Assembly: GCA_964596115.1 (NCBI GenBank)
Contig: CAZQRW010000020.1
Location: 1 to 33,065 of the forward strand
Source: CAZQRW01 sp964596115
GTDB taxonomy: Bacteria > Hydrothermota > UBA3072 > B12-G15
Direction: 5' to 3'
Length of the DNA stretch: 33,065 nt
Positions 1 to 7,101 of this stretch are shown here, one piece after another. The translations under genes were made by a program, and so were the position numbers. The notes below the pieces were generated by a model that made no database searches, was not told the origin of the DNA, and was given only the letters and a program-made list of their open reading frames with translations. Every line of letters begins with the position of its first letter. Position 1 is the stretch's first letter.

Positions 1-44
1 ACATTGACATGGGGCTTCTTCCTCTCAAACTTCGCCTTCGCCAT
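1..44 (-). CDS. tuf: Elongation factor Tu, N-terminal fragment (cut by window edge)
   Basis: The first 14 codons and part of the 15th are present and read MAKAKFERKKPHVN, the standard start of bacterial EF-Tu, just before its first G-motif. A GGAGG ribosome site (about 50-54) precedes the ATG. EF-Tu carries aminoacyl-tRNA to the ribosome as a GTP complex. The gene directly follows four tRNA genes on the same strand and is probably co-transcribed with them, as in the E. coli tufB operon. The rest of the gene lies outside the window. Confidence 0.93.
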   Translation of the reverse strand, partial: MAKAKFERKKPHVN

Positions 45-63
45 TAATACCTCCTTCAATCTT

Positions 64-136
<73 letters not shown>

Positions 137-153
137 AGTTAACCCTCAATTTA

Positions 154-226
154 AGCGGGAGACGGGGTTCGAACCCGCGACCATCGGCTTGGAAGGCCGA
201 TGCTCTTCCAACTGAGCTACTCCCGC
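154..226 (-). tRNA. tRNA-Gly (anticodon TCC)
   Basis: Minus-strand cloverleaf with acceptor GCGGGAG/CTCCCGC, anticodon stem TCGGC/GCCGA around loop CTTCCAA, and T-arm GCGGG-TTCGAAC-CCCGT. Discriminator T; the CCA end is not encoded. Confidence 0.97.
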
Positions 227-228
227 AC

Positions 229-311
229 TGGGGAGGGAAGGATTCGAACCTTCGAAGGACCTCGCCAACAGATTTACAGTCTGCCCCCTTTGACCGCTCG
301 GGAACCTCCCC
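229..311 (-). tRNA. tRNA-Tyr (anticodon GTA), with long variable arm
   Basis: This is an 83-nt class II tRNA on the minus strand. The acceptor is GGGGAGG/CCTCCCC, the anticodon stem GCAGA/TCTGT encloses loop CTGTAAA, and a long variable arm precedes the T-arm AAGG-TTCGAAT-CCTT. A long variable arm is normal for bacterial tRNA-Tyr. Discriminator A; no encoded CCA. Only 2 nt separate it from tRNA-Gly. Confidence 0.96.
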
Positions 312-326
312 GGTTTCTCATTCACA

Positions 327-398
327 AGCTGGCGGAGGGACTTGAACCCCCGACAGGCTGATTACAAATCAGCTACTCTACCACTGAGTTACGCCAGC
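327..398 (-). tRNA. tRNA-Thr (anticodon TGT)
   Basis: Minus-strand cloverleaf with acceptor GCTGGCG/CGCCAGC, anticodon stem GCTGA/TCAGC around loop TTTGTAA, and T-arm CGGGGG-TTCAAGT-CCCTCC. No encoded CCA. It is the first tRNA of the Thr-Tyr-Gly-Thr-tuf series. Confidence 0.96.
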
Positions 399-409
399 GT
401 TTATTTAAT

Positions 410-438
410 TAAATATATATAAATACCTCAAAAGTCAA
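410..438 (-). promoter_or_regulatory. Putative promoter of the tRNA-Thr/Tyr/Gly/Thr-tuf unit
   Basis: On the minus strand TTGACT (438-433) is followed after 17 nt by TATTTA (415-410), placing a start about 5 nt before tRNA-Thr(TGT). The spacer is strongly A/T-rich. The promoter is called by eye only. Confidence 0.5.
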
Positions 439-484
439 GACTCCAACAGCCTTTTCTTACGATTTTATTTTATCCATTTACAGA

Positions 485-557
485 TGGAGCAGAGCGGATT
501 TGAACCGCCGACCTGTGCGTTGCGAACGCACCGCTCTCCCATCTGAGCTACTGCCCC
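485..557 (-). tRNA. tRNA-Ala (anticodon CGC)
   Basis: Minus-strand cloverleaf with acceptor GGGGCAG/CTGCTCC (one G-U pair), anticodon stem GTGCG/CGCAC around loop TTCGCAA, and T-arm GGCGG-TTCAAAT-CCGCT. The anticodon reads codon GCG. Discriminator A; no encoded CCA. It has its own promoter and is separated from the four-tRNA cluster by 86 nt. Confidence 0.95.
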
Positions 558-567
558 TTTTTTTTAT

Positions 568-595
568 ATATTACCAATAAAAAAATGAATGTCAA
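568..595 (-). promoter_or_regulatory. Promoter of tRNA-Ala(CGC)
   Basis: A perfect TTGACA (595-590), a 16-nt spacer and TAATAT (573-568) lie just upstream of the tRNA, leaving a leader of only a few nucleotides. The rest of 558-760 is A/T-rich, and nothing further was recognised in it. Confidence 0.65.
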
Positions 596-760
596 GATGA
601 TTTAAAAGATTTTTTGTCAATTTAATAATATCATAGCTATTATCAAAAATTTTATACTATTAGGCATTAAATCAATCTTACTCTTCTTATTTTCTGTAAC
701 CTGTTTCTTAGATCATATCTCCTTTAAGTGTCTTTTGTGTAAAAAGTGGATTGAAAGATG

Positions 761-1523
761 TTAAATTGATTTCTTGAAACAGTAAACATCATCATATTTT
801 TTTGAAAGAATTATCATCCTTTTTGATTCTGTCCTATATGGTTCTCCTTGCCTTGAACCAAACGTATCGATATACTCAAATCCAGCATTTTGTAACATCT
901 CCACCATTTCAGGATGAACGTACATCCTCTCAATGAACTCTTTTTCCGCAAAACCTCCCTTTTTATCCACTATATATCGTTTGTTTCTGCTTGTCATCTT
1001 TATCGGGTCAATTATTATTTCTTCTATTACAAAGGTATCTGGGTCTGGCTGGAACTACGTCCTTTTCGGAATATTTTTGATCACATTTAGGGGATTAAAA
1101 ACATCTACAAGAAATCTTCCGCCAGGTTTCAGCGCCTTGTTGATTTCTTTTAACGTCCTAAGATTCTCTTTATCGGAAAAGTATCCAAAAGAAGTAAAAA
1201 ATGAATAGGTAGCATCAAAGTATCTAACAAATGGGATATTCTTCATATCTGCCCTTACAAGATTTATGTTTGTTCTTATCCCTTTAGCCTTTTTTAATGC
1301 AACCTCAAAATAAACTCANNNNNNNNNNNNNNNNNNNNNNNNNNNNNNNNNNNNNNNNNNNNNNNNNNNNNNNNNNNNNNNNNNNNNNNNNNNNNNNNNN
1401 NNNNNNNNNNNNNNNNNNAATAAACTCAACCTCGATTCTTGCCGTCTTCTTATGCGTTAACAGGGGTTTATAAATCCTATAATACTCCTCATCAAAATAA
1501 TCCTTCTACCAATTTTTATTCAC
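761..1523 (-). pseudogene. Class I SAM-dependent methyltransferase, interrupted by two in-frame TAG codons and the assembly gap
   Basis: Three pieces of one methyltransferase lie in order on the minus strand. The N-terminal piece (GTG at 1523-1521) reads VNKNW, a TAG at 1508-1506, then KDYFDEEYYRIYKPLL up to the N run. The central piece, beyond the gap, holds the post-motif-I region and the motif ALKPGGRFLVDVFNP. It stops at TAG 1057-1055, and the same frame continues with the C-terminal piece ending about 761 (EFIERMYVHPEMVEML...). Both TAGs sit where this family usually has an aromatic residue, so TGG or TAT/TAC to TAG changes are likely; that comparison is from memory of the family. A TGA also abuts the gap edge (1318-1316). 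The glycine-rich SAM-binding motif I would lie in the missing bases. A dying gene is the simplest reading; local sequence error is possible. The substrate is unknown. Confidence 0.72.
1319..1418. other. Assembly gap (100 N)
   Basis: A run of exactly 100 N, a conventional placeholder for a gap of unknown size. The 10 bases before it and the 10 bases after it are identical (aataaactca). It splits the methyltransferase gene; the missing part should encode roughly 35-45 residues including the SAM-binding motif I. Confidence 0.98.
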
Positions 1524-1528
1524 ATCTT

Positions 1529-1558
1529 ATATTAGGAGAAAAAAACAATCTTTGTCAA
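1529..1558 (-). promoter_or_regulatory. Putative promoter of the methyltransferase gene, leaderless type
   Basis: TTGACA (1558-1553), an 18-nt spacer and TAATAT (1534-1529) end 5 nt before the GTG start at 1523. There is no Shine-Dalgarno sequence in between. It lies directly behind the terminator hairpin of the neighbouring operon. Confidence 0.5.
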
Positions 1559-1560
1559 GA

Positions 1561-1585
1561 AAAAAGCGGGCAGAGCCCGCTTTTT
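1561..1585 (-). terminator. Intrinsic terminator of the thiol-redox operon
   Basis: A perfect 11-bp inverted repeat AAAAAGCGGGC / GCCCGCTTTTT with a 3-nt loop starts 1 nt after the stop codon of the TlpA-like gene. On the minus strand it ends in a T tract, as expected of a Rho-independent terminator. Its A and T tails would also allow termination on the plus strand. Confidence 0.9.
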
Positions 1586-1586
1586 A

Positions 1587-2138
1587 TTAACCACCTATTA
1601 AGCTATCAATCTTATGGGATAGTATTGCTGGAAGTGAGCTATTAAATCCCACCTGGGCATATACAATTTTACCCCTTTTATCCAGAAGAAATGTTGTAGG
1701 AATTGCCCTTATCCTGAATGCCTGTGCAATTTCCTGTGTTCCTTGAAGAACAGGATAATTTATTTTCAATACCTTTGATGCCCTTATAAGATTTTGCGCA
1801 TTCTCTAATCCAATTCCAAATACAATAAATCCTTCATCTTTATATTGGCTGTAAAGTTTCTCAAAATGGGGAATAGAAATCTTACAGGGTCCACACCAGC
1901 TCGCCCAGAAATCAAGCAAAACAACCTTACCTCTGAAATTCTTCATATTGTATGTTTTCCCATCTATTCCCATTAATGTAAAGTCGACTCCGGTATCCTC
2001 TTCCTCGATACTTGAATCATTATGTATATTTACCTCTTCTGAACTACTCTTTTTTCCTGCACTACCCTCAGAATTTTTTTTGCAGCCTGATCCTACAAAA
2101 ACAGCCATAACTATTAGAATTATGAGTAGCCTTCTCAC
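1587..2138 (-). CDS. TlpA-like thioredoxin-fold lipoprotein
   Basis: Predicted 183-aa lipoprotein: short basic start MRRLL, hydrophobic segment, lipobox VGSGC with the lipidated Cys at residue 19, a Ser/Glu-rich linker to about residue 50, then a TlpA/ResA-type thioredoxin domain with WCGPC at 81-85 and the cis-Pro region AIPTTFLLD. It probably reduces or shuffles disulfides outside the cytoplasm. The GTG start at 2138 is chosen because it overlaps the TGA of the upstream gene by 4 nt (GTGA) and follows GGAGG; a longer reading frame to 2186 would give an unlikely N-terminus. It is the last gene of a six-gene redox operon and ends at the hairpin terminator. Confidence 0.85.
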   Translation of the reverse strand: MRRLLIILIVMAVFVGSGCKKNSEGSAGKKSSSEEVNIHNDSSIEEEDTGVDFTLMGIDGKTYNMKNFRGKVVLLDFWASWCGPCKISIPHFEKLYSQYKDEGFIVFGIGLENAQNLIRASKVLKINYPVLQGTQEIAQAFRIRAIPTTFLLDKRGKIVYAQVGFNSSLPAILSHKIDSLIGG

Positions 2139-3466
2139 ACAACCTCCTTTATTGCCCGATTTGCCGAAATCAACAATGCATCCCAAACGGTAGCAAATGG
2201 AGGAGAATATGCAAAATCAATCCTTCGTATGTCTTCTATCGTAAAATTACCCTGGATGGCAGCTGCTATAACATTTATTCTTTCTACACCTCTCCCTATC
2301 ATTTGCGCCCCAAAAATCTTTCCTTTATTTTTGTCAAATACAAGCTTAATTGTCAACTTTTCTTTATCAGGCATATAGTGTGCCTTATTTAAACCAGTTA
2401 TAGTACTGGATATTGCATTTAACCCTTCTCCCTTTGCCCATCTCTCCGTTAACCCTGTAACAGACATATCAAAACCTATACTTCTGAATATACCCGTCCC
2501 TGCTATGCCTGAAAAATTATCATTTCCGCCTGCCGCATTTTCTCCAGCAATCCTTCCTGTTTTATTTGCAGTTGTACCAAGTGGAATATAAACATTCTTT
2601 CTGGTTAAAATATGTTTAACCTCAATGCAATCACCCGCAGCGAAAATACCAAATTGATCCGTCTCCATCTTGTTGTTTGTAAGCACACCCCCGAATTTGC
2701 CCAAAGGAATTTTTGATTTTTTCGCGAGTTCAGATGAAGGTTTAACGCCCGCTGAAACAATTACAAAATCACAATCAATATGATTGTTTTCTGTGTATAC
2801 CCTTTTGCCTGCTGGGGAAGTTTCAACCCCTTCGACTGATGTACCTGTCATAATTTCAACACCACTATCCAAAAGCCTGCTCTCTGCAATTTCTACCATA
2901 TCTATGTCAAAATTTGGTAGAATATGATCCATTTTTTCAATTACTCTAACCTTTATCCCCAAAGAATTAAGTGCATCTGCCATCTCAAGGCCTATATATC
3001 CACCACCAACAATACAGGCGGTTTTTGGATTTTCGCTTGCTATAAATTCTCGCAGTCTATAGCCGTCATCAAGTGTATGAAGGTAAAAAATACCATCCCC
3101 AGTGAATCCTTCCAATTTAATAGCCTCACTACCAGAGGCAATAATAAGCCTATCAAAATGCTCTTCCACTACCTCACTGGACTTTATATCTCTGACCTTT
3201 ATATATTTTTTATGGGGGTATATTTCAAGAACATTATGAAATGGTAATGCCTCAATCCCTCTTTTGCTAATTTGCTCTGGTTTAAGAGCAATGAGGTCTT
3301 CAAGATGACTAACCTTTCCAGCAACATAATATGGAATACCACATAAACCAAAAGAAAAATATTTATCTTTTTCATACACAATAACCTCGGCATCTGGATT
3401 TTCTCTTTTTGCCTTGGAGGCTGCAGACATACCTGCTGCCCCACCACCTATAACTATTATTTTCAT
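2135..3466 (-). CDS. FAD-dependent pyridine nucleotide-disulfide oxidoreductase (CoA-disulfide reductase / NADH oxidase family)
   Basis: 443 aa, the usual length of this family. The FAD-binding GGGAAGMSAA motif is at residues 7-16, the single redox Cys42 lies in SFGLCGIPYY, a second Rossmann motif (VGGGYIGLEMADAL) is mid-protein, and the second FAD motif ends in FAAGDC. The C-terminal dimerisation domain reads as in NADH oxidases and CoA-disulfide reductases. A single Cys rather than CxxC points to CoA-disulfide or polysulfide reduction or to O2 reduction by NAD(P)H; the sequence alone does not decide. It lies 3 nt after the glutaredoxin-like gene and overlaps the TlpA-like gene, so a role in thiol homeostasis fits the context. 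Confidence 0.87.
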   Translation of the reverse strand: MKIIVIGGGAAGMSAASKAKRENPDAEVIVYEKDKYFSFGLCGIPYYVAGKVSHLEDLIALKPEQISKRGIEALPFHNVLEIYPHKKYIKVRDIKSSEVVEEHFDRLIIASGSEAIKLEGFTGDGIFYLHTLDDGYRLREFIASENPKTACIVGGGYIGLEMADALNSLGIKVRVIEKMDHILPNFDIDMVEIAESRLLDSGVEIMTGTSVEGVETSPAGKRVYTENNHIDCDFVIVSAGVKPSSELAKKSKIPLGKFGGVLTNNKMETDQFGIFAAGDCIEVKHILTRKNVYIPLGTTANKTGRIAGENAAGGNDNFSGIAGTGIFRSIGFDMSVTGLTERWAKGEGLNAISSTITGLNKAHYMPDKEKLTIKLVFDKNKGKIFGAQMIGRGVERINVIAAAIQGNFTIEDIRRIDFAYSPPFATVWDALLISANRAIKEVV

Positions 3467-3469
3467 TGG

Positions 3470-3730
3470 TCACCCGGGTTTTATTTTTAATAGTTTATCA
3501 ATAAGCGGCTTATTGAAACCAACTATAGGCCTGCTGCCAATAAGTACTACAGGAACCCCTGTTTGGCCGGTCATACGCACTACATCCCTTGCCGCAGAAT
3601 GATTTGAGACGACATTAACTTCCTTAAATTTTATATTCTTTCTCCTTAAGTATTCCTTAGTTCGTCTGCACCATGGACAGGTAGGAGTAGTAAATATAAT
3701 AACCCTTGGTTGTTTTCTTTCAGCTACCAT
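3470..3730 (-). CDS. Glutaredoxin-like protein (CPWC)
   Basis: 86 aa with a thioredoxin/glutaredoxin fold: a beta strand (RVIIFTT), the redox motif CPWC at residues 18-21, and the cis-Pro site TGVPVV near residue 60 followed by GFNKPLIDKLL. The length and motif resemble NrdH-redoxins and small glutaredoxins. The ATG at 3730 is preferred because GGAGG precedes it and it overlaps the thioredoxin reductase gene by 11 nt; the longer frame to 3778 would add residues translated from that gene. It is cytoplasmic, and its likely partner is the reductase encoded immediately upstream. Confidence 0.88.
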   Translation of the reverse strand: MVAERKQPRVIIFTTPTCPWCRRTKEYLRRKNIKFKEVNVVSNHSAARDVVRMTGQTGVPVVLIGSRPIVGFNKPLIDKLLKIKPG

Positions 3731-4685
3731 TATTTTCCTCCAACATATCTGCAAGTAACTTTGCAGCAAGCGCACCATCTCCTATAGCTGTTGCAACCTG
3801 CCGTAGCATAGTCGTTCTTACATCCCCTGCTGCAAATATTCCTTTTACGGAAGTCTCTAATCTTTCATCTGTTTTGATAAATCCATATTTATCCATTTCT
3901 ATCCTTCCATTTGCAAATGCTGTGTTTGCCGCAAGACCCACATAAATAAATGCACCATCTATTGGAACAACCCTTTCTTCACCTGTTTTCCTATTGCTTA
4001 CTTTCACCCCAGTAATCTTATCATTTCCCAAAAATTCTGTCACCTGGTGATTCAATAGAAATTCAACATTATCCATATTGCGAATTCTATCCTGTAAAAC
4101 TTTCTCAGCCGTCATATGGGGTAAAAATTCAACAAAAGTTATCTTATTTACAAACTTTTTTAAATATATCCCCTCCTGAATTCCAGAATTGCCAGTGCCC
4201 ACTACAACAATATTTTTGTCTTTAAAGAATGGAGCATCACAGGTAGCACAGTATGAAATCCCTCTTCCCCGGAATCTGTCTTCACCGGGCACATTCAATT
4301 TTTTAGGTGTTGTTCCTGTTGCAATGATTATTCCTTTAGCCTTATATTCACCTTCGTTTGTCTTAATGACAAATGGCCTTGAGTCTGTAATAATATCCTC
4401 AACTTCTTCCATTAGTATTTTTACATTGAAGTTTATAACCTGTTTCTCCATTCGAGATGTTAATTCTTCTCCACTTATGCCATCTGGAAATCCAGGATAG
4501 TTTTCAATATAATCTGTAGTAGCTGCAAGTCCCCCTGGAACAAGTTTCTCAATGATAAGTGTTGATAGCTTTGCCCTCGCTAGATATATAGAAGCAGTAA
4601 GCCCGGCAGGTCCGCCACCAATAACAATTGCATCAAATTCTTTCTTCTCTACTTTTTTTGATGTACCCCCAAAGAATATTTCCAT
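3720..4685 (-). CDS. trxB: Thioredoxin reductase-like flavoprotein
   Basis: 321 aa, the length of low-molecular-weight thioredoxin reductases. It has FAD motif GGGPAG (residues 23-28), GGLAATT, the redox pair CATC at 146-149 and the closing FAAGDVR. The nucleotide-binding loop reads GTGNSG (163-168), and the usual NADPH motif HRRxxxR is replaced by VEFLPHMTAEK (185-195). The electron donor may therefore be NADH, ferredoxin or another carrier rather than NADPH. It starts 7 nt after the protein disulfide oxidoreductase gene, its most likely substrate. A thermophile-type TrxR/PDO pair is the simplest model. Confidence 0.87.
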   Translation of the reverse strand: MEIFFGGTSKKVEKKEFDAIVIGGGPAGLTASIYLARAKLSTLIIEKLVPGGLAATTDYIENYPGFPDGISGEELTSRMEKQVINFNVKILMEEVEDIITDSRPFVIKTNEGEYKAKGIIIATGTTPKKLNVPGEDRFRGRGISYCATCDAPFFKDKNIVVVGTGNSGIQEGIYLKKFVNKITFVEFLPHMTAEKVLQDRIRNMDNVEFLLNHQVTEFLGNDKITGVKVSNRKTGEERVVPIDGAFIYVGLAANTAFANGRIEMDKYGFIKTDERLETSVKGIFAAGDVRTTMLRQVATAIGDGALAAKLLADMLEENNGS

Positions 4686-4692
4686 TCCTATC

Positions 4693-5343
4693 CTACTTAT
4701 TCAATGCATTCAGGACATTTACAAGGAATTGATCCTCGGGAAGGGCCCCTTCAAAGTATCCGTCATCATTTATAACAATCCTTGGTACAGCATACACATT
4801 GTAGCTCTGGGATAGTTCTGGATACTCATTTGCTTCAATCATATCCGATTTTATCTTCTCATTCTCTATAGCAAATTTATGTGCTGTTCTAACTGCATGA
4901 GGACAATATGGGCATGAGGGCGTAACAAAAACTTTAAGATGAACATCGGTTTTAATCTCCCTTAATTTTTGTCTTGTTTCCTCTTTAAGATCGGTTGATT
5001 TTCTTCCCACATCTGCTATATCCTCAATAAGAGAGCTAAATTCATAGCCTGCAGGTATACCATAAAACTTAATCCCATAATCCCTCTCCCCCTCAATTAC
5101 TGTAGCAGGATACCTCTCGATACCGTATTTCTCTACTATGTCTTTATCCTTGTCAAAATCGTATAAATAAAGTGAGATGTTATCATTCAATTCCTCTACT
5201 TCTTTAAGAATTTCTATGCTTTCTTTACAGTACATACAATTTTTATCTTCCGATGTAAAGTGAATTAACTTTACAGGATTTTTTACGTTTTTCTCAAATT
5301 CCTCAATAAGATATTTCTTATCCTCATCCTTCAAAAGTCCCAT
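4693..5343 (-). CDS. Protein disulfide oxidoreductase, tandem thioredoxin folds (PDO/glutaredoxin-like)
   Basis: 216 aa built from two thioredoxin-fold units, each with its own active site: CMYC at residues 36-39 and CPYC at 144-147. cis-Pro signatures are visible as RYPATVI (first unit) and AVPRIVIND (second). Two-domain PDOs are typical of thermophilic archaea and bacteria, where they form cytoplasmic disulfides and accept electrons from a thioredoxin reductase. Here the reductase gene follows 7 nt downstream. A GGAGG site precedes the ATG, and the start overlaps the upstream small gene by 20 nt. No signal peptide is present. Confidence 0.9.
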   Translation of the reverse strand: MGLLKDEDKKYLIEEFEKNVKNPVKLIHFTSEDKNCMYCKESIEILKEVEELNDNISLYLYDFDKDKDIVEKYGIERYPATVIEGERDYGIKFYGIPAGYEFSSLIEDIADVGRKSTDLKEETRQKLREIKTDVHLKVFVTPSCPYCPHAVRTAHKFAIENEKIKSDMIEANEYPELSQSYNVYAVPRIVINDDGYFEGALPEDQFLVNVLNALNK

Positions 5344-5590
5344 TAAAATAATCCTCCTCTTTATTTAGGGTTTTTCTGAGAAATGTAATTAATCTATCAT
5401 TTATGCATTCTTCAAAACACTCTACACTTCCCAACTCTCTACAAAGCTTTATTGATTCAATGTATGTCTTATAAATAACTTTGCACTCTTCACACTCAGA
5501 AATCTGTTTATTTAAGCTCTCACAAACAATATCTGATAAATCCTTATCTACGAGCTCTCCAAGGAGCTCAACTATTTCTCTACATCCCAT
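5324..5590 (-). CDS. Small Cys-rich protein resembling a degenerate anti-sigma zinc-finger (zf-HC2-like)
   Basis: 88 aa, first gene of the redox operon. The N-terminal part (CREIVELLGELVDKDL...SECEECKVIY) has the layout of the putative zinc-finger of anti-sigma factors, with Cys3 and C33xxC36. The His of the HxxxCxxC motif is replaced by Gln29. Three further Cys (50, 58, 62) lie downstream. There is no membrane segment. It could sense thiol redox state and control its own operon, but no sigma factor gene is nearby and this is inference. The start is ATG at 5590, next to a TTG; the promoter lies just upstream. Confidence 0.65.
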   Translation of the reverse strand: MGCREIVELLGELVDKDLSDIVCESLNKQISECEECKVIYKTYIESIKLCRELGSVECFEECINDRLITFLRKTLNKEEDYFNGTFEG

Positions 5591-5598
5591 CAAATATA

Positions 5599-5627
5599 TA
5601 GATAAAAAAATATAAGTTTAGTTACAA
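5599..5627 (-). promoter_or_regulatory. Putative promoter of the thiol-redox operon
   Basis: TTGTAA (5627-5622), a 17-nt spacer and TATCTA (5604-5599) end 8 nt before the ATG at 5590. No Shine-Dalgarno sequence is visible, so the transcript would be leaderless or nearly so. Confidence 0.4.
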
Positions 5628-5661
5628 ATTTTTTAAAAAAAATGAAGAAAATAATTAAATA

Positions 5662-7101
5662 TCAAAAAATCTCTGTTATATCATTAAACTCCTCAATCTT
5701 ATAATCTGGCGATATAATCTTTTCTGTTTCTCTTCCATGACCTGTTAAGACAAGCACCCCAATGCCACCTATCCTTCTTGCAAGTTCTATATCTTCTTCT
5801 TTATCTCCAACTACGACCATTCTTCCTCTATCGATAGGAAACATATTTAATGCCTGATCTACCATTCCTGTTGCAGGCTTTCGTGAAAGTGAACCACTAT
5901 TAGGGAGGTCAGGAGAATAATATATGCCATCAAGTTTTATACCCTTATTTTTAAGCAATTCTTCTAATTTTTTATTTACCTTAACAACATCATCCTCTCG
6001 TGTTATACCCCTTTTTATACCCGATTGATTAGTGGTAACAATCAACAAAAATTTCTTCTTATGTAAATATTTCAGACCTTCTACGATACCTGGCAAAAGT
6101 TCTACTTCGTCTGGATTCCTTATATACCCCTTTTCTTTATTCAAGGTGCCATCCCTATCAAGAAATGCCACTGGTCTCAAATTTTCCGTATTCTTAATTA
6201 ACCTTCTGGCACTTGCAATTATACTCTCAGTGGGTATCTCCCTGCACCTATAATTTCCATAGGGGCATTTTCTCTTGTAGCAGGGTGAACAGTCTACCCC
6301 ATTTCTTAACACAATACTGTATGGATTAAGAGGTCCAGTCCATTCTGGAGATGTGGAAGTAAAGATAGCAATCTGTGGTATCCTCAAAGCAGATGCGATA
6401 TGCATAGAACCTGTATCACCTGAAATAAAAATCTGTAAGGTAGAAATAACGTCTATCAATTCTTCTAATTTTGTTTCACCTGAAAGATTTTCGACCATTT
6501 TGCTATCTACAAGTTTTTTTCTTCTTTCCCTCCCAATTTGTACTACTCTATATCCCATCTCAACGAAGTATTCTGATACTTTTTTATATCTATCAAAATC
6601 CCAATTCTTTGCCTCTCCAAATATACTACCAGTATCAATACCTATAGTTCCCATTAGTGGTTTTTTAAAATAGCCTTTAATAAAAATTGGATAGGGATAT
6701 TTATTTTCAACATATGGAAGAATTAATTTTCTATACTCCTCTACAATATGAAGTTCGCCTTTTTTGAATGGCTTCTTTGCATCTGAAAGTAGTAATCTTC
6801 TGAAATCAGTGGCATAGCCTACCCTTTTTTTAACACCACCAAGGAAAAATTCAAGTGCACTTGAAAAAGATGGTGTAAATAGAAACCCTATTTCTGCTTT
6901 CAATCTTCTTATGTACTTAATATCCTCAGATATACGTTCTGAAAGGACAATTTTCCTTACGCCATCTATATGTTTGAATATGGGAAAAACGTATCTCTTC
7001 ATAAGAAGGGTAACCTCATTTTTATTATCCATTAGATTATACAATATGGAAGTGGAGTTTACAGCATCACCAAGCCAATTTGGGATTCGCAGAATAATCA
7101 T
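5662..7101 (-). CDS. waaF: Fusion: ADP-heptose:LPS heptosyltransferase II (GT9) + GmhB-like HAD phosphatase
   Basis: 479 aa in two modules. Residues 1 to about 305 are a GT9 heptosyltransferase with the WaaF start MIILRIPNWLGDAV and the acceptor/ADP-heptose region ISGDTGSMHIASAL. Residues about 309-479 are a HAD-IIIA phosphatase like D-glycero-D-manno-heptose 1,7-bisphosphate phosphatase: catalytic FLDRDGTLN (Asp315/Asp317), TTNQSG and VVGDKEEDIELA. The loop that carries the four Zn-binding Cys/His residues in GmhB reads SPDLPNSGSLSRKP here, with no Cys or His. The fusion joins a sugar-nucleotide precursor step to the transfer step of LPS inner-core synthesis. It overlaps the preceding heptosyltransferase gene by 4 nt. 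Confidence 0.88.
   Translation of the reverse strand: MIILRIPNWLGDAVNSTSILYNLMDNKNEVTLLMKRYVFPIFKHIDGVRKIVLSERISEDIKYIRRLKAEIGFLFTPSFSSALEFFLGGVKKRVGYATDFRRLLLSDAKKPFKKGELHIVEEYRKLILPYVENKYPYPIFIKGYFKKPLMGTIGIDTGSIFGEAKNWDFDRYKKVSEYFVEMGYRVVQIGRERRKKLVDSKMVENLSGETKLEELIDVISTLQIFISGDTGSMHIASALRIPQIAIFTSTSPEWTGPLNPYSIVLRNGVDCSPCYKRKCPYGNYRCREIPTESIIASARRLIKNTENLRPVAFLDRDGTLNKEKGYIRNPDEVELLPGIVEGLKYLHKKKFLLIVTTNQSGIKRGITREDDVVKVNKKLEELLKNKGIKLDGIYYSPDLPNSGSLSRKPATGMVDQALNMFPIDRGRMVVVGDKEEDIELARRIGGIGVLVLTGHGRETEKIISPDYKIEEFNDITEIF

Noticed and set aside
933..1208. Plus-strand frame opposite the methyltransferase remnant
   Set aside because: Shadow of the minus-strand methyltransferase; no family features.
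761..1523. TAG reassigned to an amino acid genome-wide
   Set aside because: TAG terminates folC and the protein disulfide oxidoreductase gene at the expected protein ends, so it works as a stop here.
1439..1645. Plus-strand frame next to the assembly gap
   Set aside because: Crosses the terminator hairpin and is antisense to the methyltransferase N-terminus and the TlpA-like gene.
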